DNA of 49,225 bases from an uncultured Candidatus Saccharibacteria bacterium (GTDB lineage: Bacteria; Patescibacteriota; Saccharimonadia; Saccharimonadales; Saccharimonadaceae): the NCBI GenBank assembly GCA_948514425.1, contig CAOQYN010000002.1, positions 1 to 49,225 on the forward strand. The letters run 5' to 3'. Positions 1 through 8,277 of this stretch are shown in pieces (the stretch's first letter is position 1; the number at the start of each line of letters is the position of its first letter). The position numbers and the translations under genes were made by a program. The notes under the pieces are model-generated. The model had not been told where the DNA came from. It made no database searches and worked only from the letters and a program-made list of their open reading frames with translations.

Positions 1-55
1 AACAAACTATAGCAACTGGAGACAAAGCAACCAAGATAATAATGCCGGCTTGACG
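1..55 (-). repeat. Perfect inverted copy of 5656-5710 (at least 55 bp)
   Basis: Read on the minus strand, bases 55 to 1 are identical to 5656-5710 within the paralogous gene (from CGTCAAGCCGGC to ATAGTTTGTT). The identity reaches the window edge, so the true length is unknown. It includes synonymous positions, which suggests recent gene conversion or recombination between the two loci. Confidence 0.9.
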
Positions 56-1969
56 GATGCCAAGTAATAGGAAAAAGAACATTACGCTAATTGTCGCGCC
101 GATTAGTAAGACTAAGAAAGGCCAAATCCACTTTGGAGTAGTCGCTATCACGGCCGCAACCCCACCTGTCCCCAACAGTCCACCGAGTATGCCGCTACCG
201 CCATCCGTACTACCAATAATGTCGCCTAGGCTGCCCTCTCCAAACTCCGAGCTGGGGCCTCCAAGTTCAATAAAAATCTTTTTTATTCCGTACCCTGCTA
301 CATTCGACACATCTACTGCTAATTGGCATAGAAAGAATGAGATGTTGACCAATATCGCCACTACGATTAACGCCGGTAGTATCTTTTTAATACCATAATT
401 ACTAACGCCAAATCCGGTGATCTGCGACAAAATAACGACGGCTAGAACAATCGCAAAAATAATATTAGTAAAATCTCGAAAGCTTGTCCAAGCTATGTAT
501 GTGCCAGTGTGAACCTCATTGCCATTTGCATCCTTTTTGGTAGTAGCTACAAAGTCCGCATCAGCCACAAGAAACTCTTGCTCTACATATTCATACATCC
601 AATCCGTTGCGATTCCTATGCCCTGGATTACCGGACAGATAATCCACCCAAGAGAGGCTGCGGCCGTAGAGCAAATATTGCTTTCTTGGCCCTCGTTCTC
701 TTCATCTGTACCAACTACACCACCCTCCGTTGGTTTAACAACTGTATTGTCTGTTTCTTGATCTTTGGCTGCCTCCGTCAAAGCCTTCGTGACATCCCCA
801 AAGCCCATCATCGTGCCATCGAAGAAAAAGTCACTATTATAGGCAGCCACGGAACTCCCGCTATTTTGTGTTGGTCGCACCCAACACTCCTGAAACCCAC
901 CATTGCTAGATTTAAGGCTAGTCAAGACTTTACTGTAACCAGCGCTACTTGCAACTTCAACATCATTGCCTGAAATATTACAGCCATAGATTTCAACTCG
1001 GTAATAGTTCTGCAAATAATCTTGCAGTAACGCTATTTGTTCTGATTTTGATAATTTAAGATCCGTGTATTTTTTGTAGGTACCTTTTGAAAGATATTTT
1101 ATTGCCTTATTCGCTGCGGTGGTAGAACTCCCAATTTTGAAGCTAGATTTCGCTTCGCTACGATCAACAACTGGCGCGCCTGGCTGCAGACGCCAACATT
1201 TCTTTCCTAAGCTAAATGGATCGCAAACTGCCACTGAACGATGTTCTTGAAGATCTTTGTAAATCCGCCCTACAAGATCGGCAAATTTGGTTTCATGTGC
1301 AACAAACTTATGTGTACTACACCCGCCATGGGTTGGCCCATTTGTATTACAGTCTAGATCAATTTCTCCAGGAGTATCTAATTCAAGTTGAATTGCAATA
1401 CCGGCACCATCAGAATACGAGACCGTGACTTGATCGCTCATTATCACGCCATCATCGGTCGTAGGCGCACAGAGCGTCGTGATGTCGGGATCTCCACCAT
1501 TATCATGAGTATAGGTAAAAGACGCACACTGGCCCTTACCGCCAGGAAATTTCGTGTATCCCATGTCTTCCAAAAACGCACCAATCGTGGCTATTCCCGA
1601 ACCACCGCTTGGAACCACGACCCCATTCATGCTTGCTATGCCAGGAAAACTTGCATTGGCAGCAGTATTTTCGATTAACTGCGGACAGCTAATCGAGAAC
1701 TCATCGTACCAGCCAGTCGGTAAGGTGAAATTCCCCGTATCCTTAGTAATCGACCAAATATCACGAAATTCATCACTATAAACTGGAGTTACCATATTAT
1801 TGCTTCTGTAGCAAGTGCTATAAATTCCATATAGAGCGGCTTTTTGGATGATCGCGTCATCTTTTGCGTGCGCTGGCGATGGAAGACTCGCACTTATCAA
1901 AGTTAATATCCCAGCAGCACACGTCGCAACACTCAATTTTATCCAACGGTAGTTCCCAGTGATTACCAT
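1..1969 (-). CDS. TrbL/VirB6-like polytopic membrane protein (partial, runs off left edge)
   Basis: This open frame starts with ATG at 1969 and runs leftward off the window without a stop (656 codons seen). It begins with a signal-peptide-like segment ending near SLPSPAHA. A long, Cys-containing, probably extracytoplasmic region follows, then hydrophobic segments containing ILSQITGFGVSNYGIKK and the motif RQAGIIILVALSPVAIV. These last parts match the protein at 4063-7440 almost residue for residue, while the N-terminal halves differ. The architecture fits TrbL/VirB6-type inner-membrane components of type IV secretion-like systems; that family call is from topology and motif style, not a search. 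The ATG overlaps the TGA of the upstream gene (TGATG), so the two are translationally coupled. Expression probably depends on the orientation of the inverted repeat at 2795-3321. Confidence 0.8.
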   Translation of the reverse strand, partial: MVITGNYRWIKLSVATCAAGILTLISASLPSPAHAKDDAIIQKAALYGIYSTCYRSNNMVTPVYSDEFRDIWSITKDTGNFTLPTGWYDEFSISCPQLIENTAANASFPGIASMNGVVVPSGGSGIATIGAFLEDMGYTKFPGGKGQCASFTYTHDNGGDPDITTLCAPTTDDGVIMSDQVTVSYSDGAGIAIQLELDTPGEIDLDCNTNGPTHGGCSTHKFVAHETKFADLVGRIYKDLQEHRSVAVCDPFSLGKKCWRLQPGAPVVDRSEAKSSFKIGSSTTAANKAIKYLSKGTYKKYTDLKLSKSEQIALLQDYLQNYYRVEIYGCNISGNDVEVASSAGYSKVLTSLKSSNGGFQECWVRPTQNSGSSVAAYNSDFFFDGTMMGFGDVTKALTEAAKDQETDNTVVKPTEGGVVGTDEENEGQESNICSTAAASLGWIICPVIQGIGIATDWMYEYVEQEFLVADADFVATTKKDANGNEVHTGTYIAWTSFRDFTNIIFAIVLAVVILSQITGFGVSNYGIKKILPALIVVAILVNISFFLCQLAVDVSNVAGYGIKKIFIELGGPSSEFGEGSLGDIIGSTDGGSGILGGLLGTGGVAAVIATTPKWIWPFLVLLIGATISVMFFFLLLGIRQAGIIILVALSPVAIVC
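384..427 (-). repeat. Perfect 44-bp inverted copy of 5290-5333
   Basis: The minus strand of this stretch equals 5290-5333, from TCGCAGATCACC to GGTATTAAAAA, encoding SQITGFGVSNYGIKK in both TrbL-like genes. The sequences on both sides have diverged, so the identity is a sharp patch. Confidence 0.9.
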
Positions 1970-2808
1970 CAGACACTCTCCTCGCTGTTATCTTCGCTAG
2001 AGGCTTTATCTAAATCTTCTTGAAGCTGATCACTTATCCTCCAGCACCCGTCTTTTAAGCTACGAATCGCCTGTTTAAGAATTTGATTAGCGCGTGCATC
2101 GGCCTCCGCCAATGTCATATTTGAAGTTGTGAATTCCTCAGACAGTAATGCATTAGGAGTAGCATTACAAAATATCTCGTCAATTTCGCCATCTTGGATA
2201 CAACCTATTGAGTTATAAATTTCATATAATTTTACCAATGCACTATTTTGCGCAATCCGTTGTTTGGTGTATTCTTTTGCGATCTGTAATTCAGAATTAG
2301 AGAACCGACCATAAAAATTAGCAATTTCTTCTTCGGCGGCAACGACACCGGAATTTAGATAAGTGGCAATTACTGAAGATTTATTTATATCGCCAAGCTG
2401 ACGATATAAATAGATAAAATCGTAAGTCATTTTATAACCATCCAATACTGAACCGAGTTCTGGAGCCGCCGTTTTTTCCATACCTGAATAACCCATTATT
2501 GTATCAGACAAAAGTGTTCGCGTGGTCTGCCAGTAGTTTTCGTCGATATTTTTGGCCTTTAACTGGCGGTCAACTTCATAAGTTGTATCAAGGTCAAATT
2601 CTCCTCTCGGTTTTTCATCCTTTTCTTCCCCAAACAATAAATAGTTTGCATAGCGATTGAATTTTGTCTCAAGCGTTAATTCTGGGTTATTCGCACGATT
2701 AGTGGTCATAATTAGAGCAAAAATAGCCACACCTATTAATGTGACGCTAAACAAAACTACGCCACTAATAGCTAACAGCCGTCTCTTAGAAGCACCTCCC
2801 CTCACCAA
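1969..2808 (-). CDS. Single-pass membrane protein of the left switch operon; no ATG in present orientation
   Basis: I do not recognise a family. The frame has one N-terminal membrane helix (about residues 9-32 from the TTG at 2808) and then an extracytoplasmic, mostly helical acidic domain ending SSEDNSEESV. The same frame stays open upstream through the whole 119-bp inverted repeat (2913-2795), where it encodes the same 40-residue Pro-rich peptide as the right operon gene. It then meets a TGA at about 2930 with no ATG. The only starts are a poor TTG at 2808, a GTG at 2805 or an ATA. If the segment 2914-3202 were inverted, this frame would gain the ATG and 44 head codons now used by the gene at 3071. 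I infer that the left operon is OFF or weakly translated here. It is coupled to the TrbL-like gene by TGATG. Confidence 0.75.
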   Translation of the reverse strand: MVRGGASKRRLLAISGVVLFSVTLIGVAIFALIMTTNRANNPELTLETKFNRYANYLLFGEEKDEKPRGEFDLDTTYEVDRQLKAKNIDENYWQTTRTLLSDTIMGYSGMEKTAAPELGSVLDGYKMTYDFIYLYRQLGDINKSSVIATYLNSGVVAAEEEIANFYGRFSNSELQIAKEYTKQRIAQNSALVKLYEIYNSIGCIQDGEIDEIFCNATPNALLSEEFTTSNMTLAEADARANQILKQAIRSLKDGCWRISDQLQEDLDKASSEDNSEESV

Positions 2809-2913
2809 TACATCGCCCTTACCGCTCCCTACGGTGTGCGTGGGGTGTAGGGGGTCGGTAGGCAGGGGGGCGTTTAGCGGAGTCGGAGGGGCGAGATTGG
2901 CGGAGGAGATGAT
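2795..2913 (-). repeat. Left arm of perfect 119-bp inverted repeat
   Basis: Compared base by base, this stretch is the exact reverse complement of 3203-3321 with no mismatch. The boundaries are sharp: 2914 mismatches 3202 and 2794 mismatches 3322. The arm encodes IISSANLAPPTPLNAP onward to GKGDVLVRGG in the same frame as the downstream gene on each side. Confidence 0.97.
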
Positions 2914-3202
2914 AAAATAATTTATGGCAAGTCAAAATCTGGAAAGATTATAAATTTAAGGCAGCTGGCTGGCAAACTGAATCACCAAACCCATCAGCTC
3001 TTTTGTTCGTAACTATCACAAAAAATCCAAACTTGAAGATCCATTTAGCTTATGATATTATCAAAACAGCATGGATAACAAAAATTGGAATTCTTTGGGT
3101 ATGGACGAATCAAAAAACGCTGACGCGTTCGATGCTTCAGCTCAGCCACCCACCCACCCTGCAAATTCTATAACCTCCCCCGATTCGACTGCCAACAATC
3201 AA
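2914..3202. other. Putative invertible segment carrying promoter, start codon and head codons
   Basis: This 289-bp spacer lies between the two 119-bp arms. Facing right it holds a -35/-10 pair, the ATG at 3071 and 44 in-frame codons that enter the right arm in the frame of the gene ending at 4066. Facing left it holds only a weak candidate (TTGACT at about 2930 with TATCAT 15 bp on) and no in-frame ATG. The arm frame is the same on both sides, so inversion would create an in-frame head fusion with the left operon and remove the start from the right operon. Confidence 0.75.
3033..3061 (+). promoter_or_regulatory. Promoter of the right switch operon
   Basis: TTGAAG at 3033-3038 and TATTAT at 3056-3061 are 17 bp apart. 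The ATG at 3071 follows 9 nt after the -10, so the mRNA is probably leaderless. The whole promoter sits inside the putative invertible segment. Confidence 0.6.
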
Positions 3203-4066
3203 ATCATCTCCTCCGCCAATCTCGCCCCTCCGACTCCGCTAAACGCCCCCCTGCCTACCGACCCCCTACACCCCACGCACACCGTAGGGAGCGGTAAGGG
3301 CGATGTATTGGTGAGGGGAGGGAGGACTAGGAGGAATAAACCTCTAATCGTAGCAATAATTATAGGTGCAATAGTATTATTTATCTTCACGCTCTGCTTA
3401 CCACTTTTACTACGCAGTGATGAGGAAAGCGTTCTCGCCTTATTCCAACGTAATCTCGAGCCAACTGAACGAATCGAATCGTTTTTTCAGGCGGTCTATT
3501 TTCGCGAGAAGACCACCAGCGACATTATGACGTCGGAAGCCCACGATATGCTTGACCAAAACATCAAACAGTTTACAACCTTTCAAGAAAAACTCTCAAA
3601 AGTCAACATCGACAAAGTCGATGCGAGTGTGCGTGATGATGTGAAAAAAGTTCAAGAACAATTAGCCCAACAGGCAGGGAAGTTTGATCAATCAGTTAAA
3701 CTCTACAACACTCTATATGCGGTCTATGAGACGGGAAACCCAGAAGCTTTAGAAGGCTACCTCGCGAGTGAAAACTATACTATAGCGACCATCGCCGAAC
3801 GCTTTCAAGAATTTTTGAAAGAAAAACAAAGTTTGCAGAGTGAAGCAGAGACGAACAACTGCAATCTAGAAGGCGAAAATACTACAGATATATGTACGGA
3901 AATCGTTGCAGAGTATCATGAAACCCTAGAGTCTATGGAACAGAGTTTTGCTGTCCCGCAGGCAATCTTTTTTGCCTACGATGAAACTGAAGAGATTAAC
4001 TACGATGAGGAAAATACCATTACAAACTCTATGCGCCGTGTGATTGAAAAATTGGAGAAGTCATGA
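3071..4066 (+). CDS. Single-pass membrane protein of the right switch operon
   Basis: The 331-residue protein has three parts. Residues 1-44 are a hydrophilic head encoded by the putative invertible segment. Residues 45-84 are a Pro/Thr-rich linker encoded by the 119-bp repeat arm (PPTPLNAPLPTDPLHP within it). A membrane helix follows at about 95-116, then an acidic, Gln/Glu-rich, probably coiled-coil extracytoplasmic domain. Beyond the arm it is not similar to the left partner at 1969-2808, though size and layout match. The ATG at 3071 is chosen because a well-spaced -10 box lies 9 nt upstream. Its TGA overlaps the next ATG (ATGA), coupling it to the TrbL-like gene. I do not recognise the family; a role as accessory subunit of the TrbL-like protein is an inference from conserved pairing. 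Confidence 0.85.
   Translation: MDNKNWNSLGMDESKNADAFDASAQPPTHPANSITSPDSTANNQIISSANLAPPTPLNAPLPTDPLHPTHTVGSGKGDVLVRGGRTRRNKPLIVAIIIGAIVLFIFTLCLPLLLRSDEESVLALFQRNLEPTERIESFFQAVYFREKTTSDIMTSEAHDMLDQNIKQFTTFQEKLSKVNIDKVDASVRDDVKKVQEQLAQQAGKFDQSVKLYNTLYAVYETGNPEALEGYLASENYTIATIAERFQEFLKEKQSLQSEAETNNCNLEGENTTDICTEIVAEYHETLESMEQSFAVPQAIFFAYDETEEINYDEENTITNSMRRVIEKLEKS
3203..3321 (+). repeat. Right arm of perfect 119-bp inverted repeat
   Basis: Exact reverse complement of 2795-2913. It lies inside the coding region of the gene at 3071-4066 and supplies its Pro-rich linker (codons 45-84). Confidence 0.97.
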
Positions 4067-7000
4067 AAGTTGGTCTAAAGAAGTTACTGATTTGGGCCCT
4101 AGTTGTATCTAGTTTGCTAGGAGTCGTCGCAGGGTCGCAGGTCACAGCGATCAAAACATCCGATGCACTAGAAAAAATGAAAGAGGCCGGCAAAATTCAA
4201 CTCGTGACAAATGTCATGAGTAAATGTGTCAAACAGAGGGTTGATAAACCTTATAATCCAGACAAAGGAGGTATTTCAGAGAATTATGTGCCTTACGCTC
4301 CGACGACTGATACGTTCGCAGATTTGACTACATCAATCCCGTCTGGTTCTTGGCTGGAAAACCAGATTCAAGGCAAGGTAAATAATGGTACCGTTGATTG
4401 CCAAGATAATGATTCTAATATCATCAACGTTTTCGCAAGCACTCTTGGTGTCGATAAAAATGCGGTATTTTGTGATGGGAAAAAGCCTGGCATCCTTAAA
4501 CTCCAAAATCAAGACAGTAGCGGTAAATGGGTGGACGTATCGGGAGAGTGCGCCGCTGGTATCGGAAATAATAATTTGCGATTTGTGTTTAATGACGAGG
4601 GAGCAAACGCTCATATCAAAAAACTCTACAATGCCCAAAAAGGTAAAAACCAATACCTCGTGTCTTGGGGTGACCGCGGTACATTTAGCGATGATTTGAT
4701 TAACTATTTTCTATATTTCAATGACTTCACGACTTCTTGTAGTAGCGGTAGCCCATACAGCGGCGATGAGAGTCTACTAAATAAATCCAAGTATTTTGGT
4801 CCAATCAAAGTACCAAACCCTAGCACAGGTAAAATGGAAGAACGCTACTATTCTAATACGAGCGTTGTAAAAAATAGCTGGGGTAGCAACTGGGTCGATA
4901 AAAAGGGCGCGCATACTTGTGATGATGTCATCAAGCGTATAAACGAGACTGCCCCCGCCGTACAAAAAGCTCTTAATGCGACCGAAAAAGATGAGGATGG
5001 CACAAAGCCTGATGATATTGTGGGTGATATTACGGATGACGCAGTAGAAAATAACGGTGAAGAAGCCAGCCCTTGTTCCCAAGCAGCGAGTTCGTTAGGG
5101 TGGATCATCTGCCCGGTAGTGCAAGTTCTTAGTAAAGCTGTTGATGGCATATATGGGTATATTGAAAATAATTACTTACAATTAAACAATAGCTACGTGT
5201 CTAGTGATAGTGGAACAAGAAGCGGTTGGGAGACTTTTCGCAACATTGCTAATGTTGTCTTCGTTATCACTCTCCTCATAATTATACTTTCGCAGATCAC
5301 CGGATTTGGCGTTAGTAATTATGGTATTAAAAAAATGTTACCGAGCTTAATTATAGTAGCAGTATTGGTAAATGTGTCGTTCTTCCTATGTGAAGTTGCC
5401 GTCGATTTATCTAATATTGTGGGATATGGAATTAAAGAGCTATTTGAAAATCTTGGAGTTAACCCAGAAAGGATCGGTGATGTGGGTATCGGTCCATTAT
5501 TGGCTGGTATTATTCCAACGTTACTTTCTGGCGGAGCCATGTTTGCTGGCATTGCTATAGCAGCCGCCACATGGGAACTTTGGATTATGCCCTTTTTACT
5601 CCTGCTCCTTGTTACTGTAATTGGCATCTTATTCTTCTTCATTCTTCTAGGTGCACGTCAAGCCGGCATTATTATCTTGGTTGCTTTGTCTCCAGTTGCT
5701 ATAGTTTGTTATGCTTTACCTAATACTAAGAGCATTTTTAGTAGATGGTGGAAGATGTTCTTTGGATTATTATTAGTCTATCCTATCTGTGGAGCATTGA
5801 TGGGTGGTGGACAGTTTGCTTCGAAGTTATTGCTGAGTAACATTGGTGATGGGGCCGGTGAGGGCGGAACTTTGTTCTATACATTTGTTGCTATTCTTAT
5901 TCAAGTAGTACCATTCTTCTTCATACCGAGCATACTACGCAGTTCGTTCCAAGCACTAGGGAATATTGGTAATAAGTTATCCACCTTTGGTACGCGTTTG
6001 GGGCGCAGTGCTACTGGAGCTATTCGACGGTCCGAAGGGTATAAAGATACGCAATCTCGCTTAGCGGGGCGCAACGCTCGAAGAGCAATTAGGCGATCAG
6101 AAAGTACTAGCGGGATACTGGGAGTCAGAAACAAGCTCGGAGAAAGGATGCGAAATGGAAATAACCGGGTTTCGCGAGCAATGAAAGAATCATACAATCG
6201 TCGCCAAGCGCGATACGTCAATACGGCGGCTGGACAACGCATAGCTAGCCAAAACGCTGCTTTTATAGCTGGAAAAGGAATGGATGCTGCGGAGCGTCGG
6301 ATGAATGCCTCTATGGTCAAGAACTATGAAGAAGAGTATGGTAGTAACTTGTCATTTATGAATGATAGCAGAACGCAAGAAGAAGAGTACAGTAAAGCGA
6401 TTGATAGTGTCGTAGCAGACCCAACAAATCAAGATAGTATTGCAAGATTACGAGCATTACAAAATGTATTAAGCAAAACAGATCCTGGTAGGAGTATTAT
6501 TGAAAATAGCGTTAATAAGCGTTTGTATGATGAGCAAGAAGCGGCACGAGCTGCTGGGCGTACTGCGGTAGTTTCAGATGGCTTGCGTACGGTTGGCCAA
6601 ACACTCATGAATGACCATGCCGCTTTCAAGGGTACTAGTCGCGGATTTTATAGTACGGTTAATGCTATGAATAGTGCTAATGATCCTCAAAAAGTTTTCG
6701 GTAAGGGTAAGTTTGCGGCAGACGAAATCAAGGATAGTAGAGGGCGTGTCATTGGACACAATTATCACAACAGTAGTTATGATGCGCAAGCAGCTGGTAG
6801 CTCAGCAGCTGATCTAGGAGGAGCTGATGAACGCACGCTTAGAAACCTCGCATCTAGTGTTGCAGGCATGAACCAAGAACAACTAGCAAGCGTCTATCGT
6901 AGCACTAGTGAGGCGATTACTAACGATAATATCTCAGTAAAACCAGAGAACGAAGGGCTACTCAATAATATCCGCCAAGCCGCATACAACAAGATGCAAG

Positions 7001-7440
7001 CGGATGCTGCTGGTAGCACTGACTATTACGACGACCAAGGCAGAACTTTTGTTAACGCCGGAGGGAACAACTATGACTATAGTGATGCTAGCGGTACAGT
7101 ACGTAATTTTACACGAGATGCTACCACTGGTAATTTCACCGAAGTCGGTGGATCGGGCGAGGTCATTAGTAGTGGAAATATGATGAGTGCAAGCGAAAAC
7201 TTTAATTCGAACTATGGTAGTAGCTATCGTGATTTGCATGCTAGTGACGAATTCAAAGTTTCACACACTCCAGCTAGACGCAAAATCGACATGCCTCCAG
7301 GATGGGTACGCAACTCTGATGGAACATGGATTAATAGTCGTGAAGGATTTCGCAAGTTAACTCCAGATGAAGTGCGTCGTGCTGAGCAATACGAGGCACA
7401 CAATATTCAAGTCGACATAGACAACGACACCCGTAGATAA
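4063..7440 (+). CDS. TrbL/VirB6-like polytopic membrane protein
   Basis: This 1125-residue protein has a signal-peptide-like N-terminus (KKLLIWALVVSSLLGVVAG). A large Cys-containing extracytoplasmic region runs to about residue 385, with an acidic linker and SLGWIICPVVQ before it ends. Several membrane helices lie between about 390 and 645, including ILSQITGFGVSNYGIKK and RQAGIIILVALSPVAIV. A long Arg-rich then Asn/Ser/Gly-rich cytoplasmic tail follows (about 645-1125). The membrane part is nearly identical to the partial gene at 1-1969. The layout matches TrbL/VirB6-like proteins common in Patescibacteria; a role in a type IV secretion or host-contact apparatus is inferred. It overlaps the upstream gene by four bases (ATGA), and two hairpins follow it at 7449-7522. 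Confidence 0.85.
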   Translation: MKVGLKKLLIWALVVSSLLGVVAGSQVTAIKTSDALEKMKEAGKIQLVTNVMSKCVKQRVDKPYNPDKGGISENYVPYAPTTDTFADLTTSIPSGSWLENQIQGKVNNGTVDCQDNDSNIINVFASTLGVDKNAVFCDGKKPGILKLQNQDSSGKWVDVSGECAAGIGNNNLRFVFNDEGANAHIKKLYNAQKGKNQYLVSWGDRGTFSDDLINYFLYFNDFTTSCSSGSPYSGDESLLNKSKYFGPIKVPNPSTGKMEERYYSNTSVVKNSWGSNWVDKKGAHTCDDVIKRINETAPAVQKALNATEKDEDGTKPDDIVGDITDDAVENNGEEASPCSQAASSLGWIICPVVQVLSKAVDGIYGYIENNYLQLNNSYVSSDSGTRSGWETFRNIANVVFVITLLIIILSQITGFGVSNYGIKKMLPSLIIVAVLVNVSFFLCEVAVDLSNIVGYGIKELFENLGVNPERIGDVGIGPLLAGIIPTLLSGGAMFAGIAIAAATWELWIMPFLLLLLVTVIGILFFFILLGARQAGIIILVALSPVAIVCYALPNTKSIFSRWWKMFFGLLLVYPICGALMGGGQFASKLLLSNIGDGAGEGGTLFYTFVAILIQVVPFFFIPSILRSSFQALGNIGNKLSTFGTRLGRSATGAIRRSEGYKDTQSRLAGRNARRAIRRSESTSGILGVRNKLGERMRNGNNRVSRAMKESYNRRQARYVNTAAGQRIASQNAAFIAGKGMDAAERRMNASMVKNYEEEYGSNLSFMNDSRTQEEEYSKAIDSVVADPTNQDSIARLRALQNVLSKTDPGRSIIENSVNKRLYDEQEAARAAGRTAVVSDGLRTVGQTLMNDHAAFKGTSRGFYSTVNAMNSANDPQKVFGKGKFAADEIKDSRGRVIGHNYHNSSYDAQAAGSSAADLGGADERTLRNLASSVAGMNQEQLASVYRSTSEAITNDNISVKPENEGLLNNIRQAAYNKMQADAAGSTDYYDDQGRTFVNAGGNNYDYSDASGTVRNFTRDATTGNFTEVGGSGEVISSGNMMSASENFNSNYGSSYRDLHASDEFKVSHTPARRKIDMPPGWVRNSDGTWINSREGFRKLTPDEVRRAEQYEAHNIQVDIDNDTRR
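5290..5333 (+). repeat. Perfect 44-bp inverted copy of 384-427
   Basis: Identical to the minus strand of 384-427, inside the first conserved membrane segment of the TrbL-like gene. It could serve as a second recombination site joining the two paralogs. Confidence 0.9.
5656..5710 (+). repeat. Perfect inverted copy of 1-55
   Basis: Identical over 55 bases to the minus strand of 1-55, which is cut by the window edge. It encodes RQAGIIILVALSPVAIV in both genes. Confidence 0.9.
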
Positions 7441-7448
7441 AAACATTG

Positions 7449-7474
7449 CCCTGGTCCTCTCTAGAGAACCAGGG
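7449..7474 (+). terminator. Hairpin terminator after the TrbL-like gene
   Basis: CCCTGGT (7449-7455) pairs with ACCAGGG (7468-7474) around the palindrome TCTCTAGAGA; a short TTT follows. It starts 8 bp after the stop codon. Confidence 0.65.
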
Positions 7475-7488
7475 TTTAGCATTTGTTG

Positions 7489-7522
7489 GAGTAGGCAAAG
7501 CAGCTGTGCTTTGACTCTACTC
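7489..7522. terminator. Second hairpin between convergent genes
   Basis: GAGTAG/CTACTC and AAAGCA/TGCTTT form a 12-bp stem with a small internal bulge around the loop GCTG. It sits between two convergent genes and may act in both directions, although it lacks a clear T-run. Confidence 0.5.
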
Positions 7523-7555
7523 GGAATTGAAGACAAAGACAGCTGGGGACTTTAC

Positions 7556-8263
7556 TTATTCAAGCAGACCATTGGCAATGTTGGAAATGATGCTGTCTGT
7601 TTGCTTTTGCTCCTGCTCTTTCTGTTGCTCAAGGCGTTGATTACGTTCTCGCTTCGCAACTCGTTGACGCTCAAACATTAGTATAATTTCCATTTCTCGA
7701 TGAGCTTGCGCTTCATCGATTACGCCGTCCTCCAAATCTAAGCAAACTACCATCTGGTCTATCCATAGCGCATCGGAAAAAGTCAAAACACCATCTGGCA
7801 ACTTATATCCACTATTAGGCTGTCTAGCCTTAATGAGTTTTTCGCCACACTTTTCACAGACACCTTTGTTGATGAGATATGGGTGCAAAGAATATAAATT
7901 ATAGTTGTTTCCGCAAATCTGGCAAACACGATCATCGCCTCCGCATGAGAGTCTGTGTCTTTTTGGGTTACGAATAGCCACTTCTTGTAAGTATAGTAAT
8001 TCAGCGTCTTCATAATTGAGAATTTCAGATATAGGCATAGTATAGGTAATTTTTTTCGACTGCCTAACCTCCCATCTTCTGTGAGCCTCATGGTATTTTT
8101 CATCCATATTATCAGCCCCATTCGCCATAAATTGCATATCATTGGGCTGAGGTTCTCTATCGGGATCTCTCTCAAATTCCAGTTGGCGTGTTGCAGATGT
8201 ATAGGCATAAAATGCGGAGACTATAGCCACAATCAATATGACCAGCACTATTCCACTAAACAT
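7556..8263 (-). CDS. Membrane-anchored zinc-ribbon protein, function unknown
   Basis: I do not recognise the family. The 235-residue protein starts with one membrane helix (FSGIVLVILIVAIVSAFYAY). A Glu/Arg-rich stretch follows, then a probable zinc ribbon made of two Cys pairs (CQIC and CEKC, about residues 110-140), and a Gln/Glu/Arg-rich C-terminal helix (EQQKEQEQKQ). The ATG at 8263 is preferred over the one at 8287 because the run AAGGAGGGGG, a strong ribosome-binding site, lies just upstream of it. The longer form would bury that site in coding sequence and overlap the preceding gene. It follows the lipoprotein gene closely and is probably in its operon. Confidence 0.7.
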   Translation of the reverse strand: MFSGIVLVILIVAIVSAFYAYTSATRQLEFERDPDREPQPNDMQFMANGADNMDEKYHEAHRRWEVRQSKKITYTMPISEILNYEDAELLYLQEVAIRNPKRHRLSCGGDDRVCQICGNNYNLYSLHPYLINKGVCEKCGEKLIKARQPNSGYKLPDGVLTFSDALWIDQMVVCLDLEDGVIDEAQAHREMEIILMFERQRVAKRERNQRLEQQKEQEQKQTDSIISNIANGLLE

Positions 8264-8277
8264 TCTACTCCCCCTCC

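Noticed and set aside
57..1781. Several plus-strand open frames near the left edge
   Set aside because: They are antisense to a single minus-strand frame that is open from 1969 to the edge and matches the paralog at 4063-7440.
2657..3390. Open frames that read the 119-bp arms on the opposite strand (shared peptide with LPTVCVGCRGSVGRG)
   Set aside because: They exist only because the repeat is antisense to the true frame; they have no promoter, and their flanks are antisense to the membrane-protein genes.
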